Source: Symsagittifera roscoffensis (lineage: Eukaryota; Xenacoelomorpha; Acoela; Convolutidae). Taken from it: 64,000 bases of DNA. Positions within the stretch are counted from its first letter, which is position 1; each line of letters starts with the position of its first letter. Both the position numbers and the translations under genes were made by a program. The DNA lies in assembly GCF_963678635.1 (NCBI RefSeq), contig NC_087065.1:74535345-74599344 (forward strand), given 5' to 3'. The notes below the pieces were generated by a model that made no database searches, had not been told where the DNA came from, and saw nothing but the letters and a program-made list of their open reading frames with translations. Shown here piece after piece: positions 56,876 to 64,000 of the stretch.

Positions 56876-59800
56876 CTATGTACTATACTCAAGGTCGCTA
56901 AATCCTCTGTCGGCGCCAATCTCACTCAGTAACTTCGAGGTAACTTCCTCGATCAGGCTCGCATGAGGATGTGGACACCAAGAGGGCCTGAGCAACTTCC
57001 ACAGCACTCCTAGATTCGTGGTCAACGTGCCGTTCCCGTTACCCATTCTTAGTTCTACTCTTTTACTTGAGCGTGGCACACTTATCACTTCCGGTGTTCT
57101 CTCGAGAATCAAACCCAGACTGGGTCTCTCTCTTTCCACGGGGTCTATCTCCATTATCCTTTCTGTCCAGAACTTCAGCAGCTCCGCCACCTCATAGTTT
57201 CTATGGGCACCTCCAGCTTCTAAGTCTAGGAAAGGGTTGTATACCATCCCCATCACTCCAGACACATACTGATACTCTCCCTTCTTGTTGGGTTTCGAGT
57301 ACTCTCCTGGAGGAGCCAGGTTACGGTGAACGTCGTGTTTCTCCTCGAACTTCTTGTTGTAGAATCTCCGTATCTCATCTAACTTCCTGTGGCTCTCCAG
57401 AGATTGCCTAGAACCATCTTCCTTTTCTATCCCAGTACTCTGGTACCCATTCAAGATTACTGTGGAGACTCTCCTCTCCAGCTTCTTGCTTCCAATTGCT
57501 CTCTGGTGACATGCTAGGATGGTACTGTCAGTCATCATCGACATCGTCCATCTCATGAAGCAGGTAGCATCCTTCCTCCTTGCCAGGCTGAAGCCTGAGT
57601 TGTCCCTAGCAACATGCTGCATCAGCATTCGATATACCTCTAGGTTCTTGCCTCCCAACTTCAACTTGTCGTACGAAGTTAGTGTCTCTAACTCTATTCC
57701 CAACAGGCTCCACGCAAACATCAGTTGCCCTGCGGTCCTAATAAAGGGATTCGCCATCAACGGCGATGCCGATGATGATGTTCTCATCGCTTCTTCAAAA
57801 TGATCCTTTAACAAGCTCTGCCAAGTTCTCTTCAGCTGGCTCCCCAATTCTAATTTATTGATACCAGCCTTCTGCTGGGTAGCCCAGTTGCGTCGTTTGC
57901 GTGACACTCCACCGTCGACCTTCTTCAGGCAGTCTTCCAATTCCTGCAATGTTTCCAGGGCCACCCACCACGGTCGGGCGGTGTTCCTCGTTTTATTTTT
58001 CTCAAGAGGATCGCTAGTCACTTGCTTACCGGTAGCCTGGTGTTCATTTGAGACCCATTCATTACCTACGTCCACTTCCCAGGTCTGCCCGCTCGTTGAA
58101 CCTCGCTTCATTTTTGTCCACTGAGGTTTGAAGTCTTCTTCCGTTGCCGAGCTGGTGGAGATCTCCATCTCTCTTTCTACGTCGAGCAGTTTCCTCGGCT
58201 CGTAGCTACTCTTGTAGGCTGCTGTCTTCCATCGTGCCAGAACCATGGGGGCCGTCTCTCTCAAGTTCTTCTCCGAGACCGCATCCGCCGAAGGACTTCC
58301 CAATCCCTCCACGTCTCTCTTCCTCTTGCGAGACCTCACGTCTTTGCTCGGGGGCGTTGTCGTTATCATCACTGATTCGACCTCCTTGTCTCCCCCCAAC
58401 CCTTCCAACTCTTGCCTCCCCCCTGCTCGACCCTTAAGGATATTAGTACTTTTAATTATATTACTAGTTCCGACCTTATCCCCCCTTACATGTTCAATTA
58501 TTTTATCGTCAGTTTTTTGTTTCGGAGTAGAGCTGTCTTTACATTTGTCATCTCTGGTTTTTCGTGGTACCTTCCTCAACTCGACCATCTTGCTCAGCAG
58601 CTCTTCTCTAGCTTTCTCCTCCAGACCTGTCCCCACCAGGATAGGTTCTCCGAACTTCACCACCGTGTCCCACAGCTCGAGCTCCTCCTTGAAATCGTCC
58701 AATGTGGTGTCGTCGCCCACTTCTCGATTAAAATCGCTCAAGAATTTTCGCCAAGCATCCGCGTCCAGGGTACCTAGGAAGGCATCCCTGTTTCCCTCGA
58801 AGGTGTTTTTCTCCCTTCTGTCCGCACTCAAGAAGATCATTCCCATGTTGGGATTCTCAGTCGTCAGTGGCAACTCTAGGTTCTTGCGTGGAGATGAGGT
58901 CAAAGGTGGCGTGGGGGTGTCTGCCCAGTTTTCTCCACTCAGATCTTTCAACAGATCTTCCACTGATAGGGGTGCTGGCGTAGATGGACCCGTTTCCTTG
59001 TACTCTGTCAGGGCCACCTGCAATGGGCCTGCTGCATCCAGCTTTTTTCCTTCCTGACTCCTTTCCACCTGCTCTAGCCCGTAAGGTGCCCGGTATCTCC
59101 TCGTGGCAAACAGCACCTCGTCTGCTTTCAGTGCGATATGCCCTTCATTCACTATCATCCTGCCATCGTCCCACACTGGCAACTGGTTCTCTAGACCTGC
59201 CCGCTCAAGTATTCTCAAGGCATCTCGCACCTCGAATTTCGGGGGCATCGACCCTCTCATTTTCTTGGCTTGAGTTGTCCATGAATTTATCTTCGCATCG
59301 CTGGTGTGAAAATAGATCGCTGCAGTGTAGCCGATGAAGAGAGGATCCCAGCCGTCGATGAACTCCTTCTGCTGATCTTCGGTTGCTGCTCTTGCGAAAA
59401 GGGATGGGACCACCAGGGAGCTGTTCATCCCCAGGGTCATTCTCCTCACTGTCGGGAATTCGGGAATGCTTTCTGGCAGGACTTCCTTCTCCAATATCGC
59501 TTCTAACTCCCTCTTCACCAGCTCAAAGCTCTTCTTCCATGCGGGAATTCTCAAGATCTCTTGCCCATTTGCTGTCAGGGGGTTTAGGTTCCAGAACTTG
59601 GGATAAGTTTCGATGGGGCCTTCGCGCTTGCCTCCCATCCTGCACTGCAGTTGTCCTCGAAAACTGTATGCCACCAACTCCGGATCCTTCACCTTTCCGA
59701 AGAGCACCGTGTTGCTCATTTGCGCCCTTAGCACCTCCTGTTGACACCAATTAAGTGTCGTTCCATCTAGTATGCTTATGAGGCTCACGTGGGTCACTGA

Positions 59801-61516
59801 GTGTCGATAAGCTTCCACCAGAGGATCTGGAAACGCGAACGTGACTGCCGGTCCATAGATACAGGTTACGACTTCCTTTAGCCCCCGGATCATCCCCATG
59901 GGGTCCGATCTCATGGCCAGGCATAGATCCGTCAATAGAGGCTTGCCCCCATTCACTTTCCTCCACTCTTCTCTTGTCTTCGGGCTCTTTTCTTCTCCAG
60001 TTAGGTGCCGGTTCTGCATCAGTAGGTACTGTACCAGCAGCGTCTTTAGCCCGGCAGCACACTTATACGAGTAGGTGTCGATGCTCGAGTGTGCTCTCCC
60101 CATCGACAGAGGCTCTCCATATTTCATCAGTCGGTGAAATGACTCCAGTTCCCCGTGGGTTAGAAGCACCAATGTCAAGTACCCGTCTATCCGGAGGGTG
60201 TCTACGCCCCGACTGAACATGTATGCTGGGCCCATATTAAACAGGTACCTTGGGTAAACCAAGTACAGTGCCAGCAACAGACTGATGGGCATATTCAACA
60301 TTTCCTGTATGAAGGCTCTAAAGATAGTATCTTTCGCGCTATACACTCCGGCCAGGAACTCCTTTCCCCAACAAGGACTCAAGAACTCAAGAATTTCGTG
60401 ATCCCTCCTCGTCCTCAGCTCACCCCTTGCGTGCTCCCTCCAGAATCCTCCAATCGTGACTTCGTTGGCTGCCGTGACAAACCTGCCAACCGTCATTTCC
60501 TTCTTTTCAGCCACTCCCAACTGCTCCTCAAGAAAATCCCAGATCTGCTTCACCAGAGGCGGAGCATCTTCTCTTGTCTTCTTCGTGGCGTTCTCCAGCC
60601 TTGGTGTCAGGAAGGGCCACCTGCCTCCCTCTTGTGTCAGTCGATACACCATCGACTCCAGCTGCTTCTCTGATGCGGCCACGTTCTTCCTCTCGTTGCT
60701 CGGCCCTCTAGATTTACTGGTGGAGCTTGTTATGGTCACCTCCATGTTTCGAAACCACAGACTGGCCGTCAGGTGAGCCACCACTGGATGATCTTCCCCT
60801 ATAATTGGACTGAGCTTGAGTTGCCTAGCAAAGTTAGATATCTCCAGCAAGAGAACCTCGTCCAACACGATGAGGATGTCTGCCAACTCGTGAAAGCCCC
60901 TCAACGCGTGGGACACATCCGCCCACGCCGCCGCAAGCTCTGACCTGCGAAGTCTCAAGTTTGTAGGTTCCAGTTCCCGATTGGGAGCTGCCATCAAAAC
61001 ACGCCATCCATTCCCTTCTGCTATCAAGATCAAGATTGCATACATAAATTGTAGAGCGGGAGGCATGCTCGCGTAGCCGGGGGACGTCGTGAACGCCACT
61101 TTCGTCTTGGAGCCAAATCGTGAGGCAACGTTTTCTTGCACTTCATTCATGGCTGCAAATAATGTCTGGATGGCTTCCCAGATTTTCTTCGGCGTAGGTT
61201 CGTCACCCTTGAGCTGCTCAAGAAACCCCGTCGCATGCAAGTGATCGTTCATCCCTGCAAACAGCAGCAGTTCAGGCTCGCAAGGCATCTCCGACTTTAT
61301 TGCCACCACCAGGGTTAACATCTGGTTCAGCTCCGCTCCCGGCAATGAGTATATCAGAGTTTCTGGCCAAAACAATTTGGGAGACGTTCCCTCAAAGTCC
61401 GATCCCGCTACGATGACCACCCTCGCTGCGGCTGGGTCCGCCCTGTCATAAACAGCTAAGGTCTTGGCCAGCTGCGTATTCCCATCTGGGATCGTTGGCC
61501 AATTTCGTGCCTTCAT
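56876..61516 (-). CDS. Accessory ORF 4, 1,546 residues, divergent SGNH-like N-terminus
   Basis: Starts at ATG 61,516 (MKARNWPTIPDGN). The first 210 residues align by layout with the SGNH ORF before it: AGSDFEG with Ser39 (block I), PGAELNQML with Gly60 (block II), LLFAGMNDHL with Asn90 (block III) and ADVSHAL with D200-x2-H203 (block V). In ORF 3 the same points are S40, G61, N89 and D183-x2-H186. The rest shows no known domain: a hydrophobic helical part (MPISLLLALYLVYPRYLFNM) near residue 400, a Ser/Thr/Pro-rich acidic part, then a basic SRKRKR patch that could be a nuclear signal. It is intact, with no stop, and overlaps ORF 3 by 71 bases. Confidence 0.8.
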   Translation of the reverse strand: MKARNWPTIPDGNTQLAKTLAVYDRADPAAARVVIVAGSDFEGTSPKLFWPETLIYSLPGAELNQMLTLVVAIKSEMPCEPELLLFAGMNDHLHATGFLEQLKGDEPTPKKIWEAIQTLFAAMNEVQENVASRFGSKTKVAFTTSPGYASMPPALQFMYAILILIAEGNGWRVLMAAPNRELEPTNLRLRRSELAAAWADVSHALRGFHELADILIVLDEVLLLEISNFARQLKLSPIIGEDHPVVAHLTASLWFRNMEVTITSSTSKSRGPSNERKNVAASEKQLESMVYRLTQEGGRWPFLTPRLENATKKTREDAPPLVKQIWDFLEEQLGVAEKKEMTVGRFVTAANEVTIGGFWREHARGELRTRRDHEILEFLSPCWGKEFLAGVYSAKDTIFRAFIQEMLNMPISLLLALYLVYPRYLFNMGPAYMFSRGVDTLRIDGYLTLVLLTHGELESFHRLMKYGEPLSMGRAHSSIDTYSYKCAAGLKTLLVQYLLMQNRHLTGEEKSPKTREEWRKVNGGKPLLTDLCLAMRSDPMGMIRGLKEVVTCIYGPAVTFAFPDPLVEAYRHSVTHVSLISILDGTTLNWCQQEVLRAQMSNTVLFGKVKDPELVAYSFRGQLQCRMGGKREGPIETYPKFWNLNPLTANGQEILRIPAWKKSFELVKRELEAILEKEVLPESIPEFPTVRRMTLGMNSSLVVPSLFARAATEDQQKEFIDGWDPLFIGYTAAIYFHTSDAKINSWTTQAKKMRGSMPPKFEVRDALRILERAGLENQLPVWDDGRMIVNEGHIALKADEVLFATRRYRAPYGLEQVERSQEGKKLDAAGPLQVALTEYKETGPSTPAPLSVEDLLKDLSGENWADTPTPPLTSSPRKNLELPLTTENPNMGMIFLSADRREKNTFEGNRDAFLGTLDADAWRKFLSDFNREVGDDTTLDDFKEELELWDTVVKFGEPILVGTGLEEKAREELLSKMVELRKVPRKTRDDKCKDSSTPKQKTDDKIIEHVRGDKVGTSNIIKSTNILKGRAGGRQELEGLGGDKEVESVMITTTPPSKDVRSRKRKRDVEGLGSPSADAVSEKNLRETAPMVLARWKTAAYKSSYEPRKLLDVEREMEISTSSATEEDFKPQWTKMKRGSTSGQTWEVDVGNEWVSNEHQATGKQVTSDPLEKNKTRNTARPWWVALETLQELEDCLKKVDGGVSRKRRNWATQQKAGINKLELGSQLKRTWQSLLKDHFEEAMRTSSSASPLMANPFIRTAGQLMFAWSLLGIELETLTSYDKLKLGGKNLEVYRMLMQHVARDNSGFSLARRKDATCFMRWTMSMMTDSTILACHQRAIGSKKLERRVSTVILNGYQSTGIEKEDGSRQSLESHRKLDEIRRFYNKKFEEKHDVHRNLAPPGEYSKPNKKGEYQYVSGVMGMVYNPFLDLEAGGAHRNYEVAELLKFWTERIMEIDPVERERPSLGLILERTPEVISVPRSSKRVELRMGNGNGTLTTNLGVLWKLLRPSWCPHPHASLIEEVTSKLLSEIGADRGFSDLEYST

Positions 61517-62780
61517 ACGCGGCGTCTGGTAATTCCATCTCCCTCGGATCCATCACCTTGTCCACCACCCTCAACTGTGCTGGAGTGGCCACCCTAATCC
61601 TGGCAATGCTAGTGCGGTGTTTGGGAGGCTCCACTACGAATTCCGGACTCCCTAATGACTTGAGAGGTCTATAGTTAATGGGTCCCATCACCGATTTTGT
61701 GGGAATCCCAGTCAGATCCGCCGTCTCTGCTATTTTTGCTCTCGAGAAGTGTTTCTCGTGAGCCTTCAGCCAGTCCACACACTGGAGTCTGCCCAAGTCT
61801 TCGTGCGACACCTGCTCAAGACCCAAACCTTTAGCTAACTCTAGCCAGCACTCGAGGTCCTCCAGGTCCAGCTCCTTGACCTTCTCCTCATATTTCAACC
61901 TGTTGGTCTCCACTGGTTTCTCCGGCTTCTTCTTCTCCGCCACCACCACCGAGGATATTATCGATCCCTGGGGCGTTGATGACGTTGCCTCATCAGCTTC
62001 CATGGGCGCAGCGCCCGGCAACTGGGTTCGGCTATCCCTCGAACTGTCTCTAGGATCAGCCATCGCCCCTAAGCGGCTGGACAAAGCTCTCGAGTTGAAG
62101 AAAGGTGGATTTGGGGGTGGTCCGAACGTGACCTGTGCCGTCTCTAGTAACTCTGTCTCCAACGCGTTTATGTGCCTTTGGAAGACGTCATTCAACCACT
62201 CCACCCCTCTAGGCCTATCAAAATGAATCCCATCCGCAGATGCGTCGTCAGGGAAAGCAGATAGCTCCATTTGCTCGGCCACGTCCAACAGCCCAACGGG
62301 GAGGACGCTTCTTTTGTGTATCAGCCTGATTATTTCATTCAGGTTCCGCACCTTCGTGTTCATCTCCATTGCATGTTGATCCGCTTTCATGTTGTAAGGG
62401 ACGGTGCACACCGTAAGAATGGCAGGATCCATTTGAATTCGCAATTCCTCGAGAATGCAGCTCATCTTGTCGTGCAGCCTCATTACCTTCCTTGCTTCCC
62501 CCCTAGACACATCATTCGTCCCGATCATCAGTGTCACCGTATATACTCTTGCCATACCTAGCATCTCAAGTGTCGCCAACATCTGCGGCGTCGCGGCTCC
62601 AGCGAAGCTCAAGATTCCCGTTTGCCAATGGGACTGGATCCGGGTCAATACCCGCAGCAAGCTGTCCCCTATGATCAAGTGGACCGCTCCTTCGGGCACA
62701 CGTGGCTGCGCGAAGTATTCCACCCAAGCCGCGTTATGGAAGCAGTCTCTCCTGTCCATCTGCGCCGTGCTCCAGTCCAT
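61446..62780 (-). CDS. Accessory ORF 3, SGNH-hydrolase family protein
   Basis: From the ATG at 62,780 (MDWSTAQMDRRDC), 444 residues; the frame is open further upstream to 62,861. The SGNH blocks are clear: LIIGDSLLRVL (Ser40), LSFAGAATPQML (Gly61), LMIGTNDVSRG (Asn89) and ADGIHFD (D183-x2-H186). This is the catalytic layout of GDSL/SGNH esterases, so a hydrolase role is likely. The C-terminal half (RLKYEEKVKELDLEDLECWL) is helical and links to the plus copy. It overlaps ORF 4 in another frame. Confidence 0.87.
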   Translation of the reverse strand: MDWSTAQMDRRDCFHNAAWVEYFAQPRVPEGAVHLIIGDSLLRVLTRIQSHWQTGILSFAGAATPQMLATLEMLGMARVYTVTLMIGTNDVSRGEARKVMRLHDKMSCILEELRIQMDPAILTVCTVPYNMKADQHAMEMNTKVRNLNEIIRLIHKRSVLPVGLLDVAEQMELSAFPDDASADGIHFDRPRGVEWLNDVFQRHINALETELLETAQVTFGPPPNPPFFNSRALSSRLGAMADPRDSSRDSRTQLPGAAPMEADEATSSTPQGSIISSVVVAEKKKPEKPVETNRLKYEEKVKELDLEDLECWLELAKGLGLEQVSHEDLGRLQCVDWLKAHEKHFSRAKIAETADLTGIPTKSVMGPINYRPLKSLGSPEFVVEPPKHRTSIARIRVATPAQLRVVDKVMDPREMELPDAAYEGTKLANDPRWEYAAGQDLSCL

Positions 62781-62830
62781 CCGATTGTGCCTATGGTATC
62801 TACCTTCCGTATTCTTTTTATAACTCGAGA

Positions 62831-63499
62831 TTACCACACTCCTGACAGGTTGTTCCCCCACGTCGATGGCAGGTCCACTCTTGCTGGACTCTCGCGATTC
62901 CTTAGTTGTAGCCGCTCGTGCAATTCTTTCAGTCGTGACGAGCTACTACTCACCTGACTACTACCCGGGGTCGAACTTGGCGTATATCCTGGCAGCGCGA
63001 CGTCCATCAACGGGCGTATTGCTTGTGTCTCTAGACCACGCAGGGAGGACGCTGATTCAGACGGTATCCACACCTCCAGCCCTTCGTTCATATGTTCTTG
63101 AGCAGCACGATCGAGGTTGAATCGTACCTTCGACCTAGGAGCCTCATCCACCTCTATGCGTGACTCTGGCCTTGAGCCGGTCACCACCCGCTCTTTGGGC
63201 TTAGCCCCCTTCTGCATGTCGAGCTCACGCTGTCGTTGTTGAATCCTTTCAAGCTCTGACTTCAGCTGCTCGCAATTGGCGGCATTCTCCCGCACCCTTT
63301 CTGCCTGTAGCTGTTCAGCTCTCATCACGTCCAGTTCCCTTCGCGCTTGATCCCTCTCAACTTTTGCCTGGTCTCTCTCGAGCACCGCTTGATCCCGGTC
63401 GAGGTTCGCCTTGTTTCTCTCCCGCTGAGTCCTCTCAAGCTCTCTCTTCATGATGCTGACGTCCGGATATGCTTCCCCCGTCTGCTGTGCTCGAGACAT
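62831..63499 (-). CDS. Accessory ORF 2, coiled-coil protein
   Basis: About 222 residues from ATG 63,499 (MSRAQQTGEAYPD). Residues 20-100 are a long coiled coil with repeated ERDQAKVERDQAR units. Then a basic/acidic part and a Ser-rich C-terminus (TPGSSQVSSSSSRLKELH). Its start overlaps the ORF 1 stop in TGATG, a layout that permits termination-reinitiation. Like a Gag-type assembly module in shape, but no homology is recognised. Confidence 0.75.
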   Translation of the reverse strand: MSRAQQTGEAYPDVSIMKRELERTQRERNKANLDRDQAVLERDQAKVERDQARRELDVMRAEQLQAERVRENAANCEQLKSELERIQQRQRELDMQKGAKPKERVVTGSRPESRIEVDEAPRSKVRFNLDRAAQEHMNEGLEVWIPSESASSLRGLETQAIRPLMDVALPGYTPSSTPGSSQVSSSSSRLKELHERLQLRNRESPARVDLPSTWGNNLSGVW

Positions 63500-63870
63500 C
63501 AATGGTGTCTTGCTCGTGCTCTGGCCCGTGGATCTGGCTGATGTTCCCCTGCTCCAGACTCAGTGTTATTACTCAAGCCAGGGTTCCTTGCCAAATCGAA
63601 CCCCCTTATTGCTGCATCCACGTTCCAAGACAGCCACTTGGTTTGCTCCTGATTAGATATCCCCTCGGTGGTGTAGCCCACCATCAAAACTGCTTCTGTC
63701 GCAGATTCCCGACACTCGCCCGCATCCTCCAACTGGAGGATGGCGTTCAACATCACTGCCATTCTCTCATCCACTTGAGTATAATCCAGGTCCCTCAGAC
63801 GTCTGTATAATTCGTCAAGTGTGGGTTTTTTCAAAGCCGTTGGCATGGACTTCCAGAATTGATCTGCCAT
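63499..63870 (-). CDS. Accessory ORF 1, short helical protein
   Basis: About 123 residues from ATG 63,870 (MADQFWKSMPTALKKP). It parallels the plus ORF at 50,040-50,672: TLDELYRRLRDLD, ESATEAVLMVGYTTEG and FDLARNPGL. The upstream ATG-free codons extend to 63,885. The stop is joined to ORF 2 (TGATG). No known domain. Confidence 0.72.
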   Translation of the reverse strand: MADQFWKSMPTALKKPTLDELYRRLRDLDYTQVDERMAVMLNAILQLEDAGECRESATEAVLMVGYTTEGISNQEQTKWLSWNVDAAIRGFDLARNPGLSNNTESGAGEHQPDPRARARARHH

Positions 63871-64000
63871 TTCCGTAATTTCCAAATGATCTTGAGTATT
63901 GAGTTCTACCTGAGCAACTTGAGTACTACCTGAGCAACTTGAGTATTACTTCTTGAGGTGTCGTTCAACTTGTGTTCTCTTTCTTCAATTGAATACAGTT
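63871..64000 (-). other. Upstream region of accessory ORF 1
   Basis: Contains a two-copy 20-bp tandem repeat (about 63,906-63,945, word ctacctgagcaacttgagta). By comparison with the plus element, a macro domain and pol should lie further right, outside the window. Confidence 0.5.

Larger units (their letters stand above)
53880..64000 (-). mobile_element. Second Ty3-like element, 3' part, inserted in the plus LTR
   Basis: Runs on the minus strand. From its 3' end: LTR 53,880-54,768, 3' UTR, then ORF 5, ORF 4, ORF 3 (SGNH), ORF 2 and ORF 1, in the order and orientation of the accessory cassette of the plus element. Its pol and gag should lie beyond the right edge. The five frames are all open. 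It is diverged from the plus element, so it is a different subfamily. Confidence 0.85.

Noticed and set aside
56900-56930. TTGGCGCCGACAG as a primer-binding site
   Set aside because: TGGCGCC lies within the overlap of two coding frames of the minus element, not next to an LTR end. Chance match.
51189-62780. SGNH ORF as ORF1 of a LINE element
   Set aside because: Esterase-type domains do occur in some LINE ORF1 proteins, but no LINE endonuclease or RT follows; ORF order and the LTR next to it tie it to the Ty3-like element.

Overview
The window looks like a metazoan, transposon-packed heterochromatin-like region. It contains a BEL/Pao LTR retrotransposon (a lineage known only from animals), several Ty3/gypsy-type elements, Penelope-like reverse-transcriptase remnants and long minisatellites. 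I find no convincing host gene, rRNA or complete tRNA. The phylum cannot be fixed from the sequence; an invertebrate is likely.

Left part (1-13,400): two related segments (about 1-3,060 and 7,797-11,690) each carry a 36-bp-type minisatellite, then a decayed Ty3 gag. In the second segment the decayed element continues through a zinc knuckle and a protease remnant to about 13,340. Between them lie two tandem decayed Penelope-like copies and a PHD-finger-like remnant.

Middle part (13,400-35,732): two very similar, defective derivatives of a Ty3 element stand head to head. One is on the minus strand (about 13,413-28,936) and one on the plus strand (29,692-35,732). They share the same gag stop codon and the same truncated gag-to-LTR junction. 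The minus copy was later split by a 9.4-kb BEL/Pao element (17,945-27,380) with clear LTRs, primer site, polypurine tract and a 5-bp target duplication (TTGTT).

Right part (35,733-64,000): a larger Ty3 element on the plus strand has gag, protease, RT, RNase H, integrase, then a macro domain (OARD1-like) and then an accessory cassette with an SGNH-hydrolase domain, followed by an LTR. It carries many stops and has lost about 6.2 kb of the cassette. A second, diverged element of the same group, on the minus strand, has inserted in its 3' LTR at 53,880. Only its 3' half is in the window: an 889-bp LTR and five long open frames, including one of 1,546 codons.

The most interesting signal is this cassette: a Ty3-like retroelement carrying, downstream of pol, a macro domain, a coiled-coil ORF, an SGNH hydrolase, a 1,546-aa ORF that seems to begin with a second divergent SGNH-like domain, and a 550-aa ORF of unknown type. 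The two copies are too diverged to be a recent duplicate, yet share gene order, so the cassette belongs to the element. Its open frames in the minus copy suggest it is, or recently was, under selection.
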